Assembly (NCBI GenBank): GCA_964490175.1
Contig: CAZBAI010000002.1
Location: forward strand, 1-64,000
DNA: 64,000 nucleotides
Direction: 5' to 3'
Source: RGIG3077 sp964490175
GTDB taxonomy: Bacteria; Bacillota; Clostridia; Oscillospirales; Ruminococcaceae
Below, piece by piece: positions 35,808 to 44,800 of the stretch (position 1 is its first letter; each line of letters starts with the position of its first letter). The notes beneath the pieces were generated by a model. That model made no database searches and was not told where the DNA came from. It saw only the letters and a list, made by a program, of their open reading frames with translations. A program made the translations under genes and the position numbers.

Positions 35808-37967
35808 TTGAATATCAATGAAATGCTTGCCCGTGAGTTTAATTTAAAAATCGGGCAGATTGACAATACGGTTGCACTGATTGATGACGGAAAAACCATT
35901 CCGTTTATCGCACGTTATCGAAAAGAGATGACAGGTTCGCTTGATGACCAAATTTTAAGAAATATATTTGACAGATTGAATTATTTGCGCAATCTTGCAA
36001 AGCGCAAGGAGGAAATTGCAAATTCAATTGAAGAGCAGGGGAAGATGACCGAGGAAATTCGGCTCAATATCGATAAGGCGCTGACGCTTGTTGAAGTTGA
36101 GGATATATACAGACCGTTTAAGCAAAAGCGCAAGACGAGGGGCTCTTTAGCAAGGGCTAAAGGGCTTGAAAAGCTTGCCGAAATACTTCTTTTGCAAGAT
36201 TTTGATACCGACCCCGAAAAAGAAGCGATTAGTTTTATTGTGGAAAGTCAAGAGCCGGATAAGTCCGTTGCAACCGTGCAAGAAGCGCTTTGCGGCGCAA
36301 TGGATATCATCGCAGAGGACGCTTCCGACGATGCCGAGCTTAGAAAATATATCAGAGAAATGTTTTATGATATCGGAAAAATTTCATCAAAAGCTACCGA
36401 TGAAGAAGCCGAAACAGTTTACAAAACCTATTATGATTACAGCGAGAGTGTGAAAAAAATCGCAGGTCACAGGGTGCTTGCGCTTGATAGGGGAGAAAAA
36501 GAGGGCGCTTTAAAGGTTTCAATCGACATTAACGAGGACAGCGGCGAAAGAGCCTGCCGCCGAAAATATGTAAAGAACGACTCAAAGTGTGCCGAGCTTG
36601 TAAAGCTTGCCTGTGAGGACGGCTATAAAAGGCTGATTTATCCTTCTATCGAAAGGGAAATCAGAAGCGAGCTTACGGCAAATGCCTGCGAGGGCGCTAT
36701 TAAAGTTTTCGGTGAAAATCTAAAGCAGCTTTTGATGCAGCCGCCTATTAAAAACAGCGTTACTCTCGGTCTTGACCCGGCTTACAGAACAGGCTGTAAA
36801 ATCGCCGTTGTCGATCCGACGGGAAAGGTGCTTGATACCACCGTGGTTTACCCCACGCCGCCGCAAAGCAAAACTGCCGAGGCGCAAAAAAAGCTTGTTG
36901 CCCTTATCAAAAAGCACGGCGTTACGACAATTTCAATCGGAAACGGCACGGCAAGCCGTGAATCGGAGAGCTTTGTAGCTCAAATGCTTAAAGAAATACC
37001 CGAAAAGGTGAGCTATGCGGTTGTTTCCGAAGCGGGCGCTTCGGTTTATTCGGCTTCAAAGCTTGCCGCAGAAGAGTTTCCCGAGTTTGATGTATCATTG
37101 CGCAGTGCGGTTTCAATTGCAAGGCGCTTGCAAGACCCGCTTGCCGAGCTGGTTAAAATCGACCCTAAGGCTATCGGAGTGGGACAATATCAGCATGATA
37201 TGCCGAAAAAGCGTATGGACGAAGCGCTTTGCGGCGTTGTTGAAGATTGTGTAAATAATGTCGGCGTTGACCTCAACACGGCAAGCCACAGCTTGCTTTC
37301 ATATATTTCGGGAATAAACTCTGCCGTTGCGAAAAATATTGTAAAATACCGTGAAGAAAACGGCGCATTCAGCGACAGAAAACAGCTTTTAAAAGTTCCC
37401 AAGCTGGGTGCAAAGGCATATGAGCAATGCGCAGGATTTTTGCGTGTTCGCAACGGCAAAAATCCGCTTGATAACACTTCGGTTCACCCGGAGAGCTATA
37501 AAGCGGCAAAAATGCTTCTTGAAAAATGCGGATATTCACTTGACGATTTAAGCACACAAAGCCTTTCGGACTTGCAAAAAACGGCAGAATCGCTCGGAAT
37601 CGACACGCTTGCAGACCAAATCGACGTCGGAGTGCCGACCTTGCGTGATATTATCAAAGAGCTTACAAAACCGGGGCGTGACCCACGTGACGAGCTGCCC
37701 AAGCCGATTTTGCGCAGTGGCGATATTATGGAGCTTAAAGATTTGAGCGTCGGTATGGAACTTGTGGGAACGGTGAGAAACGTTATCGATTTCGGCGCAT
37801 TTGTCGATATCGGCGTGCATGAAGACGGCCTTGTGCATATTTCGCAAATGTCAAACCGCTTTATCAAACACCCCATGGAAGTTGTTAAGGTCGGTGACGT
37901 TGTTAAGGTAAAAGTTCTTGATGTTGATGTAAAGCGCAAGCGCATTGCCTTGACAATGAAGATTTAA
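35808..37967 (+). CDS. tex: Tex family S1 RNA-binding transcription accessory protein
   Basis: A 719-residue Tex protein. The N-terminal helical domain (MLAREFNLKIGQIDNTVALI, TIPFIARYRKEMTGSLDD) is followed by a YqgF-like RNase H fold (LGLDPAYRTGCKIAVVD), tandem helix-hairpin-helix motifs (VDLNTASHSLLSYISGI) and a C-terminal S1 domain (VGTVRNVIDFGAFVDIGVHEDGLVHISQ). Tex binds nucleic acid and is linked to transcription and ribosome function. I start at TTG 35808 after GGAGG (35793-35797); an ATG at 35763 in the same frame lies in the promoter. A GNAT gene follows 26 bp later. Confidence 0.95.
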   Translation: MNINEMLAREFNLKIGQIDNTVALIDDGKTIPFIARYRKEMTGSLDDQILRNIFDRLNYLRNLAKRKEEIANSIEEQGKMTEEIRLNIDKALTLVEVEDIYRPFKQKRKTRGSLARAKGLEKLAEILLLQDFDTDPEKEAISFIVESQEPDKSVATVQEALCGAMDIIAEDASDDAELRKYIREMFYDIGKISSKATDEEAETVYKTYYDYSESVKKIAGHRVLALDRGEKEGALKVSIDINEDSGERACRRKYVKNDSKCAELVKLACEDGYKRLIYPSIEREIRSELTANACEGAIKVFGENLKQLLMQPPIKNSVTLGLDPAYRTGCKIAVVDPTGKVLDTTVVYPTPPQSKTAEAQKKLVALIKKHGVTTISIGNGTASRESESFVAQMLKEIPEKVSYAVVSEAGASVYSASKLAAEEFPEFDVSLRSAVSIARRLQDPLAELVKIDPKAIGVGQYQHDMPKKRMDEALCGVVEDCVNNVGVDLNTASHSLLSYISGINSAVAKNIVKYREENGAFSDRKQLLKVPKLGAKAYEQCAGFLRVRNGKNPLDNTSVHPESYKAAKMLLEKCGYSLDDLSTQSLSDLQKTAESLGIDTLADQIDVGVPTLRDIIKELTKPGRDPRDELPKPILRSGDIMELKDLSVGMELVGTVRNVIDFGAFVDIGVHEDGLVHISQMSNRFIKHPMEVVKVGDVVKVKVLDVDVKRKRIALTMKI

Positions 37968-37993
37968 ATTTGCTTTGATGAAAGGTTTTGAAA

Positions 37994-38533
37994 ATGAATT
38001 TGCATTTGGTAGATTTAAAACGTGATTGCATGGATTTTGAACTGTTTGAAGCAATCAACGCCGAAGCGTTTCCGCCGTCGGAATATATGCCTATGGAGGA
38101 TATTTTTACCTTTGCGGAAAATACCGATTCTCATGTGCTCGGAATTTATGATGACCGATGCCCGATAGGCTTTATGCTGTTTGTCAAAAACGCAAATTGC
38201 GGGTATGTTTTCTTTTTTGCAATCGGCAAAAAATTTCGCTCAAAAGGCTACGGCTCGTCGGCGCTGAAAGCCCTTGCGGAAAAATATCGCAAATTGCAAA
38301 TCATACTCGATTTTGAACAAATCGATGAAAATGCCGAAAACAATTCTTGGCGCATTCGCCGCAAGCAATTCTATCTTCGCAACGGCTTTTGCGAAACAAA
38401 TCGTTATACGCTTTTGCGAGGCGAGCGCTTTGAGGTGGTTTGCACAAAGGGCGATTTGCGTTGCGATGATTTTAAAGAAATCATCGCCGTGATTCATTCG
38501 CAATGCCCTGATTTTCCGAATGTGCTTATTTGA
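37994..38533 (+). CDS. GNAT family N-acetyltransferase
   Basis: A 179-residue protein with the GNAT acetyl-CoA motif region FFAIGKKFRSKGYGSSALKAL (the R/Q-x-x-G-x-G/A pattern) and a C-terminal FYLRNGFCETN. These enzymes acetylate small amines, protein N-termini or lysines. The target is unknown here. I start at ATG 37994 after AAAGG; the frame is also open to a TTG six bases earlier. It follows tex closely and is probably cotranscribed. Confidence 0.87.
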   Translation: MNLHLVDLKRDCMDFELFEAINAEAFPPSEYMPMEDIFTFAENTDSHVLGIYDDRCPIGFMLFVKNANCGYVFFFAIGKKFRSKGYGSSALKALAEKYRKLQIILDFEQIDENAENNSWRIRRKQFYLRNGFCETNRYTLLRGERFEVVCTKGDLRCDDFKEIIAVIHSQCPDFPNVLI

Positions 38534-38606
38534 TTTATTCATTTAATCGATATTTCAAGCAAATTCTGCATAATTCTCAAAAAGCGAAAAGTTTGTTTTT
38601 TATGTA

Positions 38607-38635
38607 TTGACAGCGGCTTACGAACGTGATATACT
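38607..38635 (+). promoter_or_regulatory. promoter of the 44-residue peptide gene
   Basis: TTGACA at 38607-38612, a 17-bp spacer and TATACT at 38630-38635: near consensus. Confidence 0.8.
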
Positions 38636-38699
38636 GCACTTTGAGGATTTGTATATTTAAATATCGCAAACAGCTTGAATAAATAAGGAGGATTTAACA

Positions 38700-38834
38700 A
38701 TGAAAGAAACTTATACAGCGCCGAAAGTTGAGATGATTGAGTTTGATACCGATATTGTTGTCGGTAATTCATCCCTACTACCCGGAGGAATAGTCGGTGG
38801 CAAATCGGATACCGATATCGACGATTGCAACTAA
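38700..38834 (+). CDS. orphan 44-residue peptide, possible RiPP-like precursor
   Basis: A short gene missed by length cut-offs: ATG at 38700 after a perfect AAGGAGG, stop at 38832-38834. The peptide starts MKETYTAPKVEMIEFDTD and ends GGKSDTDIDDCN. The N-terminal half is charged and leader-like; after IVVGNSSLLPGG come Gly/Asp-rich residues and a single Cys near the C-terminus. Short proteins opening with K-x-x-Y-x-x-P-x-x-E-x-I-x-F are common and unexplained in gut Clostridia. It has its own strong promoter and terminator and no modification enzyme beside it, so processing is speculation. Confidence 0.75.
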   Translation: MKETYTAPKVEMIEFDTDIVVGNSSLLPGGIVGGKSDTDIDDCN

Positions 38835-38870
38835 GGCTGATGATTTGGTGAATAGCATTTGAAAAAATAA

Positions 38871-38907
38871 AAACCGACGTCAAGTTTTTAGCTTGACGTC
38901 GGTTTTT
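38871..38907 (+). terminator. terminator after peptide gene
   Basis: AAACCGACGTCAAG (38871-38884) pairs with CTTGACGTCGG (38892-38902), followed by five T. It can also work in reverse for the feo transcript arriving from the right. Confidence 0.9.
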
Positions 38908-38947
38908 GCGTTGTGCATTTATTTTAAAGAAGGTATGGAATTAAGCT

Positions 38948-39127
38948 TTAGCGAAATTCGGAATATTTGTCAGCGACAGCACTTTGGCAAGTGCCTTGCT
39001 TTGAGCTGCATTGATTGCAATATGGGCAGCCGATGCATTTTTTTCCGCTTTTTTTCGATTTGTATATGTAAAAAGATATCGCAGAAACAATAATAATGAG
39101 AATAGCAATTACAATAAAGTTTTGCAT
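38948..39127 (-). CDS. FeoB-associated Cys-rich membrane protein
   Basis: A 59-residue protein just downstream of feoB. One N-terminal membrane helix (residues 3-20, NFIVIAILIIIVSAIS) is followed by basic residues and the Cys cluster CIGCPYCNQCSSKQGTC. That is the pattern of FeoB-associated Cys-rich proteins of Firmicutes, which may play the role of FeoC or bind Fe2+ at the membrane (inference). The ATG at 39127 follows GGGAGATTTTTAAA. It lies 32 bp after the feoB stop and should be cotranscribed. Confidence 0.87.
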   Translation of the reverse strand: MQNFIVIAILIIIVSAISFYIYKSKKSGKKCIGCPYCNQCSSKQGTCQSAVADKYSEFR

Positions 39128-39159
39128 TTTAAAAATCTCCCTATGTATTTAATACCATG

Positions 39160-41193
39160 TTATTTTGCGGCATTTGCGGTTGATTTTGAATTTTTGCCGC
39201 CAAGAGTATATTCGGCTTTGAGCTTTTTGTTTGAGCGAATGCACAGGTAAATGATAAAGCCTGCCATTGCGGCAACTGCGGCAAAGCCTGCAAGTGCTGC
39301 GCCTACGTTAAGCTGAGAGGGAGCTGTGATAAGTGTGCCGATTGTATAAACTAAATATGCAACTGTGTAACCTGTTGCAAGCTGAAGACCGATTCCACCC
39401 CAAAGCCATTTTGAGCTTTTCATTTCGGAGTTCATCGCACCGATTGCGGCAAAGCAGGGAGGTGTGTAAAGGTTGAACATCAAGTAAGCCAAAGCCGCAA
39501 CTTTTGTGATTGCCATAATTCCGGCAACTTCTGTGCCTGCACCCTCTAAAAGTGCAAGCTCTTCGGTATCAATGAGGTTTTCAAGTCCGACAAAGCAAAC
39601 AGCCAATGTGCCTACAACGTTTTCTTTTGCGATAAAACCTGTAATTGCTGCGGCGGCAAGCTGCCACGAAAGAACGCCGACTATCGGCACAAGAAGATAT
39701 GCAAACGGCGATGCGATGGAAGCCAATATTGACTGGTCTGCCGATTCGGCAACCTTAAAGCTCCAGTCAAATGTCTGCATGAGCTGAACCGCCATGTTGC
39801 AAAGCAAGATGATTGTTGCCGCCTTGACGATATAAGCCCAACCACGGCTGCACATTGATTTGAACGCACCCCAAAGCGAGGGCGCTTTGTATTCGGGAAG
39901 CTCAATGATGAAGAATGATTTTCTTGATTTATAACCTGCGATTTTGTTTACAAGAAGTGCGCCGAGGAAAATAAGTGCGATACCGGAGAAGTACATTAAA
40001 GTGCTAACCCAGCCGGCATTATTGAAAAATGCGCCTGCAAACAGTGAAATTACGGGGATTTTTGCGCCGCAAGGCATAAAGGGAGCAAGCATGGCGGTTG
40101 CTCTGCGCTCACGCTCATTACGGATGGTACGTGAAGCCATAATACCGGGAACGGCACAACCGATAGTGATTACAAAAGGAATAACCGATTTGCCCGAAAG
40201 ACCGACTTTTTTGAAAATCGGGTCGAGAACAACGGCGGCACGTGACATATAACCGCAATCTTCAAGCAGGGCAATGAGGAAATACATAACCATAACAAGG
40301 GGCAAAAAGCCGATAACGGCTATTACACCGCCGATTACGCCGTCAACGAGGATAGCGGAAAGCAGGGGAGATGCGTCCGAAAGCAAATCGCCGACCCAGC
40401 CTTGGAATGTTTCAAGCCAACCTACGAGCAGGTCTGCGATGGGTGTACCGATCCAAACCTGAGAAATCTGGAACACCAGGAACATTACAACGGCAAATAT
40501 CGGAATGCCGAGCCATTTGTTGGTTAAAATCGCATCGATTTTATCGCCGAAGTTCTTTTCATTGGTGAAAACCTTACGGGTTTCAACTTCTTCAACGATT
40601 TTGTTTACAAATTCAAAACGTTTTCTGTCGGCTTCTTCAACCGCCTTTTTGTCGCTTAAATCGATATCTTCCTGAATATACGGAGCTTTTTGCAAAGCGC
40701 CGCATTTTTCTGCCGCCGCCTTGATAAGCTCACTAAGACCGTCGGCAGAGGTGGAAATCGTGTCGATTACGGGACAGCCGAGTTTTTGCGAAAGCTCTTT
40801 CGAGTCGATTTTTGTATCCTTTTTCTTGTTGATATCCGCTTTGTTGAGCGCAACAACTACCGGAATGCCAAGCTCAAGGAGTTGTGTTGTGAAAAATAAG
40901 CTTCGGCTGAGGTTTGTTGCGTCTACAATATTGATGATAACATCGGGGTTCTCTTTCTTTACATATGAGCTGGTGATGCTCTCCTCCGAGGTGAACGGTG
41001 ACATTGAATAAGCACCGGGCAAATCAACTGCGATAAGCGATTCACCGCCGTTATAATAGCTTTTCTTAATCGGGTGCTCTTTCTTGTCAACGGTAACGCC
41101 CGCCCAGTTTCCGACTTTTTCGTTTCGACCCGTCAAGGCGTTATACATTGTGGTTTTACCGCTGTTTGGGTTGCCTGTTAAAGCAATTCTCAT
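39160..41193 (-). CDS. feoB: ferrous iron transporter FeoB
   Basis: A 677-residue Fe2+ permease. The N-terminal GTPase domain has G1 GNPNSGKTT, G3 DLPG and G4 NKAD. It is followed by a GDI-type helical domain and, from about residue 230, membrane helices including two gate repeats (for example SGKSVIPFVITIGCAVPGIMA). The length is normal. AGGAGG precedes the ATG at 41193. An iron-box-like inverted repeat (41266) and a terminator hairpin lie between it and feoA, so it may have its own regulated promoter. Confidence 0.97.
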   Translation of the reverse strand: MRIALTGNPNSGKTTMYNALTGRNEKVGNWAGVTVDKKEHPIKKSYYNGGESLIAVDLPGAYSMSPFTSEESITSSYVKKENPDVIINIVDATNLSRSLFFTTQLLELGIPVVVALNKADINKKKDTKIDSKELSQKLGCPVIDTISTSADGLSELIKAAAEKCGALQKAPYIQEDIDLSDKKAVEEADRKRFEFVNKIVEEVETRKVFTNEKNFGDKIDAILTNKWLGIPIFAVVMFLVFQISQVWIGTPIADLLVGWLETFQGWVGDLLSDASPLLSAILVDGVIGGVIAVIGFLPLVMVMYFLIALLEDCGYMSRAAVVLDPIFKKVGLSGKSVIPFVITIGCAVPGIMASRTIRNERERRATAMLAPFMPCGAKIPVISLFAGAFFNNAGWVSTLMYFSGIALIFLGALLVNKIAGYKSRKSFFIIELPEYKAPSLWGAFKSMCSRGWAYIVKAATIILLCNMAVQLMQTFDWSFKVAESADQSILASIASPFAYLLVPIVGVLSWQLAAAAITGFIAKENVVGTLAVCFVGLENLIDTEELALLEGAGTEVAGIMAITKVAALAYLMFNLYTPPCFAAIGAMNSEMKSSKWLWGGIGLQLATGYTVAYLVYTIGTLITAPSQLNVGAALAGFAAVAAMAGFIIYLCIRSNKKLKAEYTLGGKNSKSTANAAK

Positions 41194-41229
41194 TATAATT
41201 CCTCCTTATTATAAATGCATTTGGATTTA

Positions 41230-41251
41230 TTTTACAATTTTTAGTGTAAAA
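41230..41251. promoter_or_regulatory. TTTTACA-N8-TGTAAAA inverted repeat before feoB
   Basis: Perfect 7-bp arms (41230-41236 and 41245-41251) about 40 bp upstream of feoB and distinct from the iron-box repeats. It could be a second regulator's site. Confidence 0.5.
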
Positions 41252-41265
41252 TACGGCAGAAAATA

Positions 41266-41283
41266 GGTTAGCAAAGGCTAACT
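41266..41283 (-). promoter_or_regulatory. DtxR/IdeR-like operator before feoB
   Basis: GGTTAGC-AAAG-GCTAACT on the plus strand (perfect GTTAGC/GCTAAC 6-bp arms), the same repeat as found before feoA and the DUF2325 gene. Confidence 0.7.
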
Positions 41284-41287
41284 TTTT

Positions 41288-41318
41288 GACAAAAAGTAAT
41301 CAGCGGATTACTTTTTTT
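41288..41318 (-). terminator. terminator between feoA and feoB
   Basis: AAAAAGTAAT pairs with ATTACTTTTT around CAGCGG. On the minus strand the hairpin is followed by TTTTT just after feoA, so part of the transcription should stop before feoB. Confidence 0.65.
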
Positions 41319-41330
41319 AAAAAACTTCAA

Positions 41331-41543
41331 TCAGACAATAATCGCCTTTGCAAGCGCTTTGTCGATGTTATATCTGCCATCCTTGATTGAAACAACGCAG
41401 CCGCCTTTTAAGTGCGAAACCACGGTAATAGGCTCGCCGCTGTAGCAACCGAGAGAAAACAAAAACGCATCAAGCTCTTCATCGTCTGTATCTATCCGCT
41501 GAATGATATACTCTTTTCCTTCTTCTGCTGTGCTAAGATCCAT
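41331..41543 (-). CDS. feoA: FeoA family ferrous iron transport protein
   Basis: A 70-residue SH3-like FeoA protein, needed with FeoB for Fe2+ uptake. The central part (FLFSLGCYSGEPITVVSHLKGGCVVSIKDGRYNIDKALAKAI) matches the family, including the usual final residues that resemble those of DtxR C-terminal domains. I start at ATG 41543, preceded by GGAGATAC; an upstream in-frame TTG overlaps that site. A consensus promoter and two operator-like repeats lie upstream. Confidence 0.92.
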   Translation of the reverse strand: MDLSTAEEGKEYIIQRIDTDDEELDAFLFSLGCYSGEPITVVSHLKGGCVVSIKDGRYNIDKALAKAIIV

Positions 41544-41569
41544 ATGTATCTCCAAAAATTTATTTTTGA

Positions 41570-41588
41570 TTAGTTTAGGCTAACTGAA
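41570..41588 (-). promoter_or_regulatory. DtxR-like box in the feoA leader
   Basis: TTAGTTTAGGCTAACTGAA, matching the 19-bp DtxR/IdeR consensus TTAGGTTAGGCTAACCTAA at 16 of 19 positions by my count. Confidence 0.65.
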
Positions 41589-41600
41589 CGATAAATAAAA

Positions 41601-41652
41601 ATTAGCCTTTGCTAACTGTACAAATTTTACCACACCTCATACTGTTTGTCAA
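41601..41652 (-). promoter_or_regulatory. feoA promoter with operator at the start site
   Basis: On the minus strand TTGACA (41652-41647), a 17-bp spacer and TAAAAT (41629-41624). After 6 nt the repeat AGTTAGC-AAAG-GCTAATT (41617-41601) covers the expected start. Spacing from -10 to repeat is identical to that before the DUF2325 gene. Confidence 0.8.
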
Positions 41653-41753
41653 TACTAAATTTTGCAAAAATTTAAATTTGTACAAATTGTATTTTGCTGT
41701 TTTGATATTCGCAATTATAATCGTATAAATTGACTAATAATATATTTTTGGTA

Positions 41754-41782
41754 TTGTAATCAATGTGTTTTTGTGTTAAAAT
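41754..41782 (+). promoter_or_regulatory. promoter of GH2 gene
   Basis: TTGTAA at 41754-41759, a 17-bp spacer and TAAAAT at 41777-41782. Confidence 0.6.
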
Positions 41783-41829
41783 ATGCTTTATTAAATTCGG
41801 ATACAAAACACAATACAGAGGAGTAAAAT

Positions 41830-44800
41830 ATGGCAGAAAAAATGCTTTTTTGCGATAAATGGGAGTTTTCAAAAAATCCCGTAAATACGCAATATTCGGA
41901 TGAGCTTGATTTTAAACCTGTCGATATTCCGCATGACTGGCTGATATATGATGTCAACAGGCTTTATGAATCTTCGACAGGTTGGTATCGCCGAAAATTT
42001 GTTTGTCAAATTGCGGAAAATCAACGTTATGCATTAAGGTTTGAGGGCGTTTATATGGACAGCAAAGTCTTTGTAAACGGCGCTTTGGCAATTGAGTGGA
42101 AATACGGATATTCAACATTTGAAACCGATATTACGAGATATTTGCGCAGTGGCGAAAATTTGATTACGGTTTGCGTCAATCACGTTGCCCCAAATTCAAG
42201 GTGGTACTCCGGTGCGGGAATTTTTCGCCGTGTGCAGCTTTTGACCTATAATGATTGTCACATTTGTTCAGATGGGGTTTACATCAGCGCAAGTGTTGAC
42301 GGATGCGTGAAAATTTCAACCGAGGTTGAGCGAAACGCAAACACTTCGCTTTCAAAGCTTTGGCTGCGCCACAGCGTTTTTGACGGCGATACTTTGGTTT
42401 CGCAAATCAGCCGTGGGTGCTGCGGCGTTGACAAAAGCCTTGTTTGCGAGCTTTGCCTGAACGAGGGATATGCTTATTCGCTCAACAACGATACTTTAAA
42501 AGTTGAAAATCCCACGCTTTGGGATATTGATAACCCTAAGCTTTATACGTTGAAAACCGAGCTGTTTTGCGATGATAGCTTGCTGGATACGCAAAATAAC
42601 AGCTTTGGATTTCGCAAAATCGAGTTTAACTGCAATGAAGGTTTCTTTTTAAACGGCAGGCATTTGAAATTAAACGGCTGTTGTGAACATCACGATTTAG
42701 GTGCACTCGGTGCGGCTTTTAATATTAACGCTATGCGCCGCAAGCTTGAAGAGTTGAGAACTATCGGCATAAATTCAATCCGCACAAGCCACAATATGCC
42801 CGCAAAAGAGCTTATGGAACTTGCCGATGAAATGGGCTTTTTGATTTTGTCTGAGGGCTTTGATATGTGGGAAATGCCCAAGACCGAGTATGATTATGCA
42901 AGGTTTTTTAAAGATTGGGTCGCAAAGGACGTTGCTTCGTGGGTGCGCCGTGACAGGAATCATCCGTCGCTTATCGGTTGGAGTATCGGCAATGAAATTT
43001 ACGATACGCACGCCGGCGAAAGGGGACAGGAGATTGCTTCGCTGCTTAAAGCTCTTGTTTGCAAGCATGATTTTTGGGGCAACGGTGTTGTTACAATCGG
43101 CTCAAACTATATGGTCAGCGAAAATGCACGCAGATGCAGCGATATTTTAAAAATTGCCGGATATAATTATGCCGAAAGGCTTTATGATGAGCACCATAAA
43201 ATCTATCCCGAATGGGCGATATACGGCTCTGAAACCGCCTCGACACTGCAAAGCCGAGGAATCTATCATTTTCCGCTTTCGCAGTCGGTTCTTTCCGATT
43301 CCGACGAGCAATGTTCGGCGCTTGGAAACTGCACAACCGGATGGGGTGCGAGAAATACCGAATATTGCATTATTGCCGACAGAAACGCCAAATTCAGCGC
43401 AGGGCAATATATATGGACGGGCTTTGACTATATCGGCGAGCCGACGCCTTATTCGACCAAAAACAGTTATTTCGGTCAATTTGATACAGCCGGATTTGAA
43501 AAAGACAGCGCCTATATATACAAGGCGGAATGGACGGATTACAAAACAGCACCGTTTGTGCATATTTTTCCGTATTGGGATTTTTCCGATAATCAGGATA
43601 TTGACGTCAGAGTGACGACAAACGCACCGTTTGTAAAGCTTTATTTTAACGGAAATGAGGTCGCCTGCAAAAAAATCGACCATATTTCGGGGAACGAGCT
43701 TACGCTTGATACGGTTTTGAAATATCAAAAGGGTGAGCTTTGTGCCGTTGCCTATGACGAAAACGGCTGCGAAATTGCGAGAGATTATAAAAAATCTTTC
43801 GGCGACGCCGAAAAAATAGTGCTTAAAGCCGATAAAACACAAATCAACGCAAACGGCACCGATTTGATTTTTGTTGAAATTTCAATGCTTGATAAAAACG
43901 GCGTTTGCGTTGAGAATGCAAACAACCGTGTGTTTGTTGATGTAAAGGGCGCAGGCAGGCTGGTTGGACTTGATAACGGCGATTCGACCGACTATGACCA
44001 GTATAAAGGCACTTCACGCAGGCTTTTTTCGGGCAAGTTGCTTGCCATAATCGCCGCCAAAACAGAATGCGGCGAAATTGAGCTTAAAGTTTCATCACCC
44101 GGACTTGAAAGCGTGAATGCGACGTTTTTGTCGAAGAAATGCGATGAAGTGCAAGGTGTATCGGCAAGTGATGAAAACTGCGCTATGCCTTGCGAATGTA
44201 TTGATGTGCAAAACGATATTCCGGTGAGAAAAATTTCATTTGAAAGCAATGCTGTGCATTTTGATGAAAATTGCCGTGAAATTGATTTTAAGGTTATCGT
44301 TAATCCTTGCAATGCGGCATATGCAAACGAAATTGAATACCGCATGACAACCGCACTCGGCATAAACACAAATCTGGCTGAAATTTCAAAGGTCGAAAAC
44401 GGCATTGTCAGCGTAAAATGCAACGGCGACGGTGAATTTTATCTGCGTGCGCTTTGCAAAAACGGCACACCGAAATATCATATAATTTCCGCTTTAAAGC
44501 TTACATCAAGCGGAATCGGCAGTGCGACTTTTAATCCTTATGAGCTTGTGCTCGGCGGATTACGCACCATAGAAAGTGAAAATATCACCAACGGCGTTGA
44601 CAGCGGCGCAAACTTTGCCGGCGAAAACAGCTATTTCGGCTTTGAAAATGTTGATTTCGGTAAAATCGGCAGCGACACTATTTCGCTCCCGATATTCGCC
44701 AATATGTCAACCCCGGTGAGAATCAAAGTGTTTGACGGCACGCCCGAAAACGGCGAATTGCTCGGCGATTTTGAATATTTTAAAGAGCCGATTTGGATGA

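Noticed and set aside
43147..43842. 231-codon minus-strand frame within the GH2 gene
   Set aside because: Antisense to the TIM barrel coding region; no start signals.
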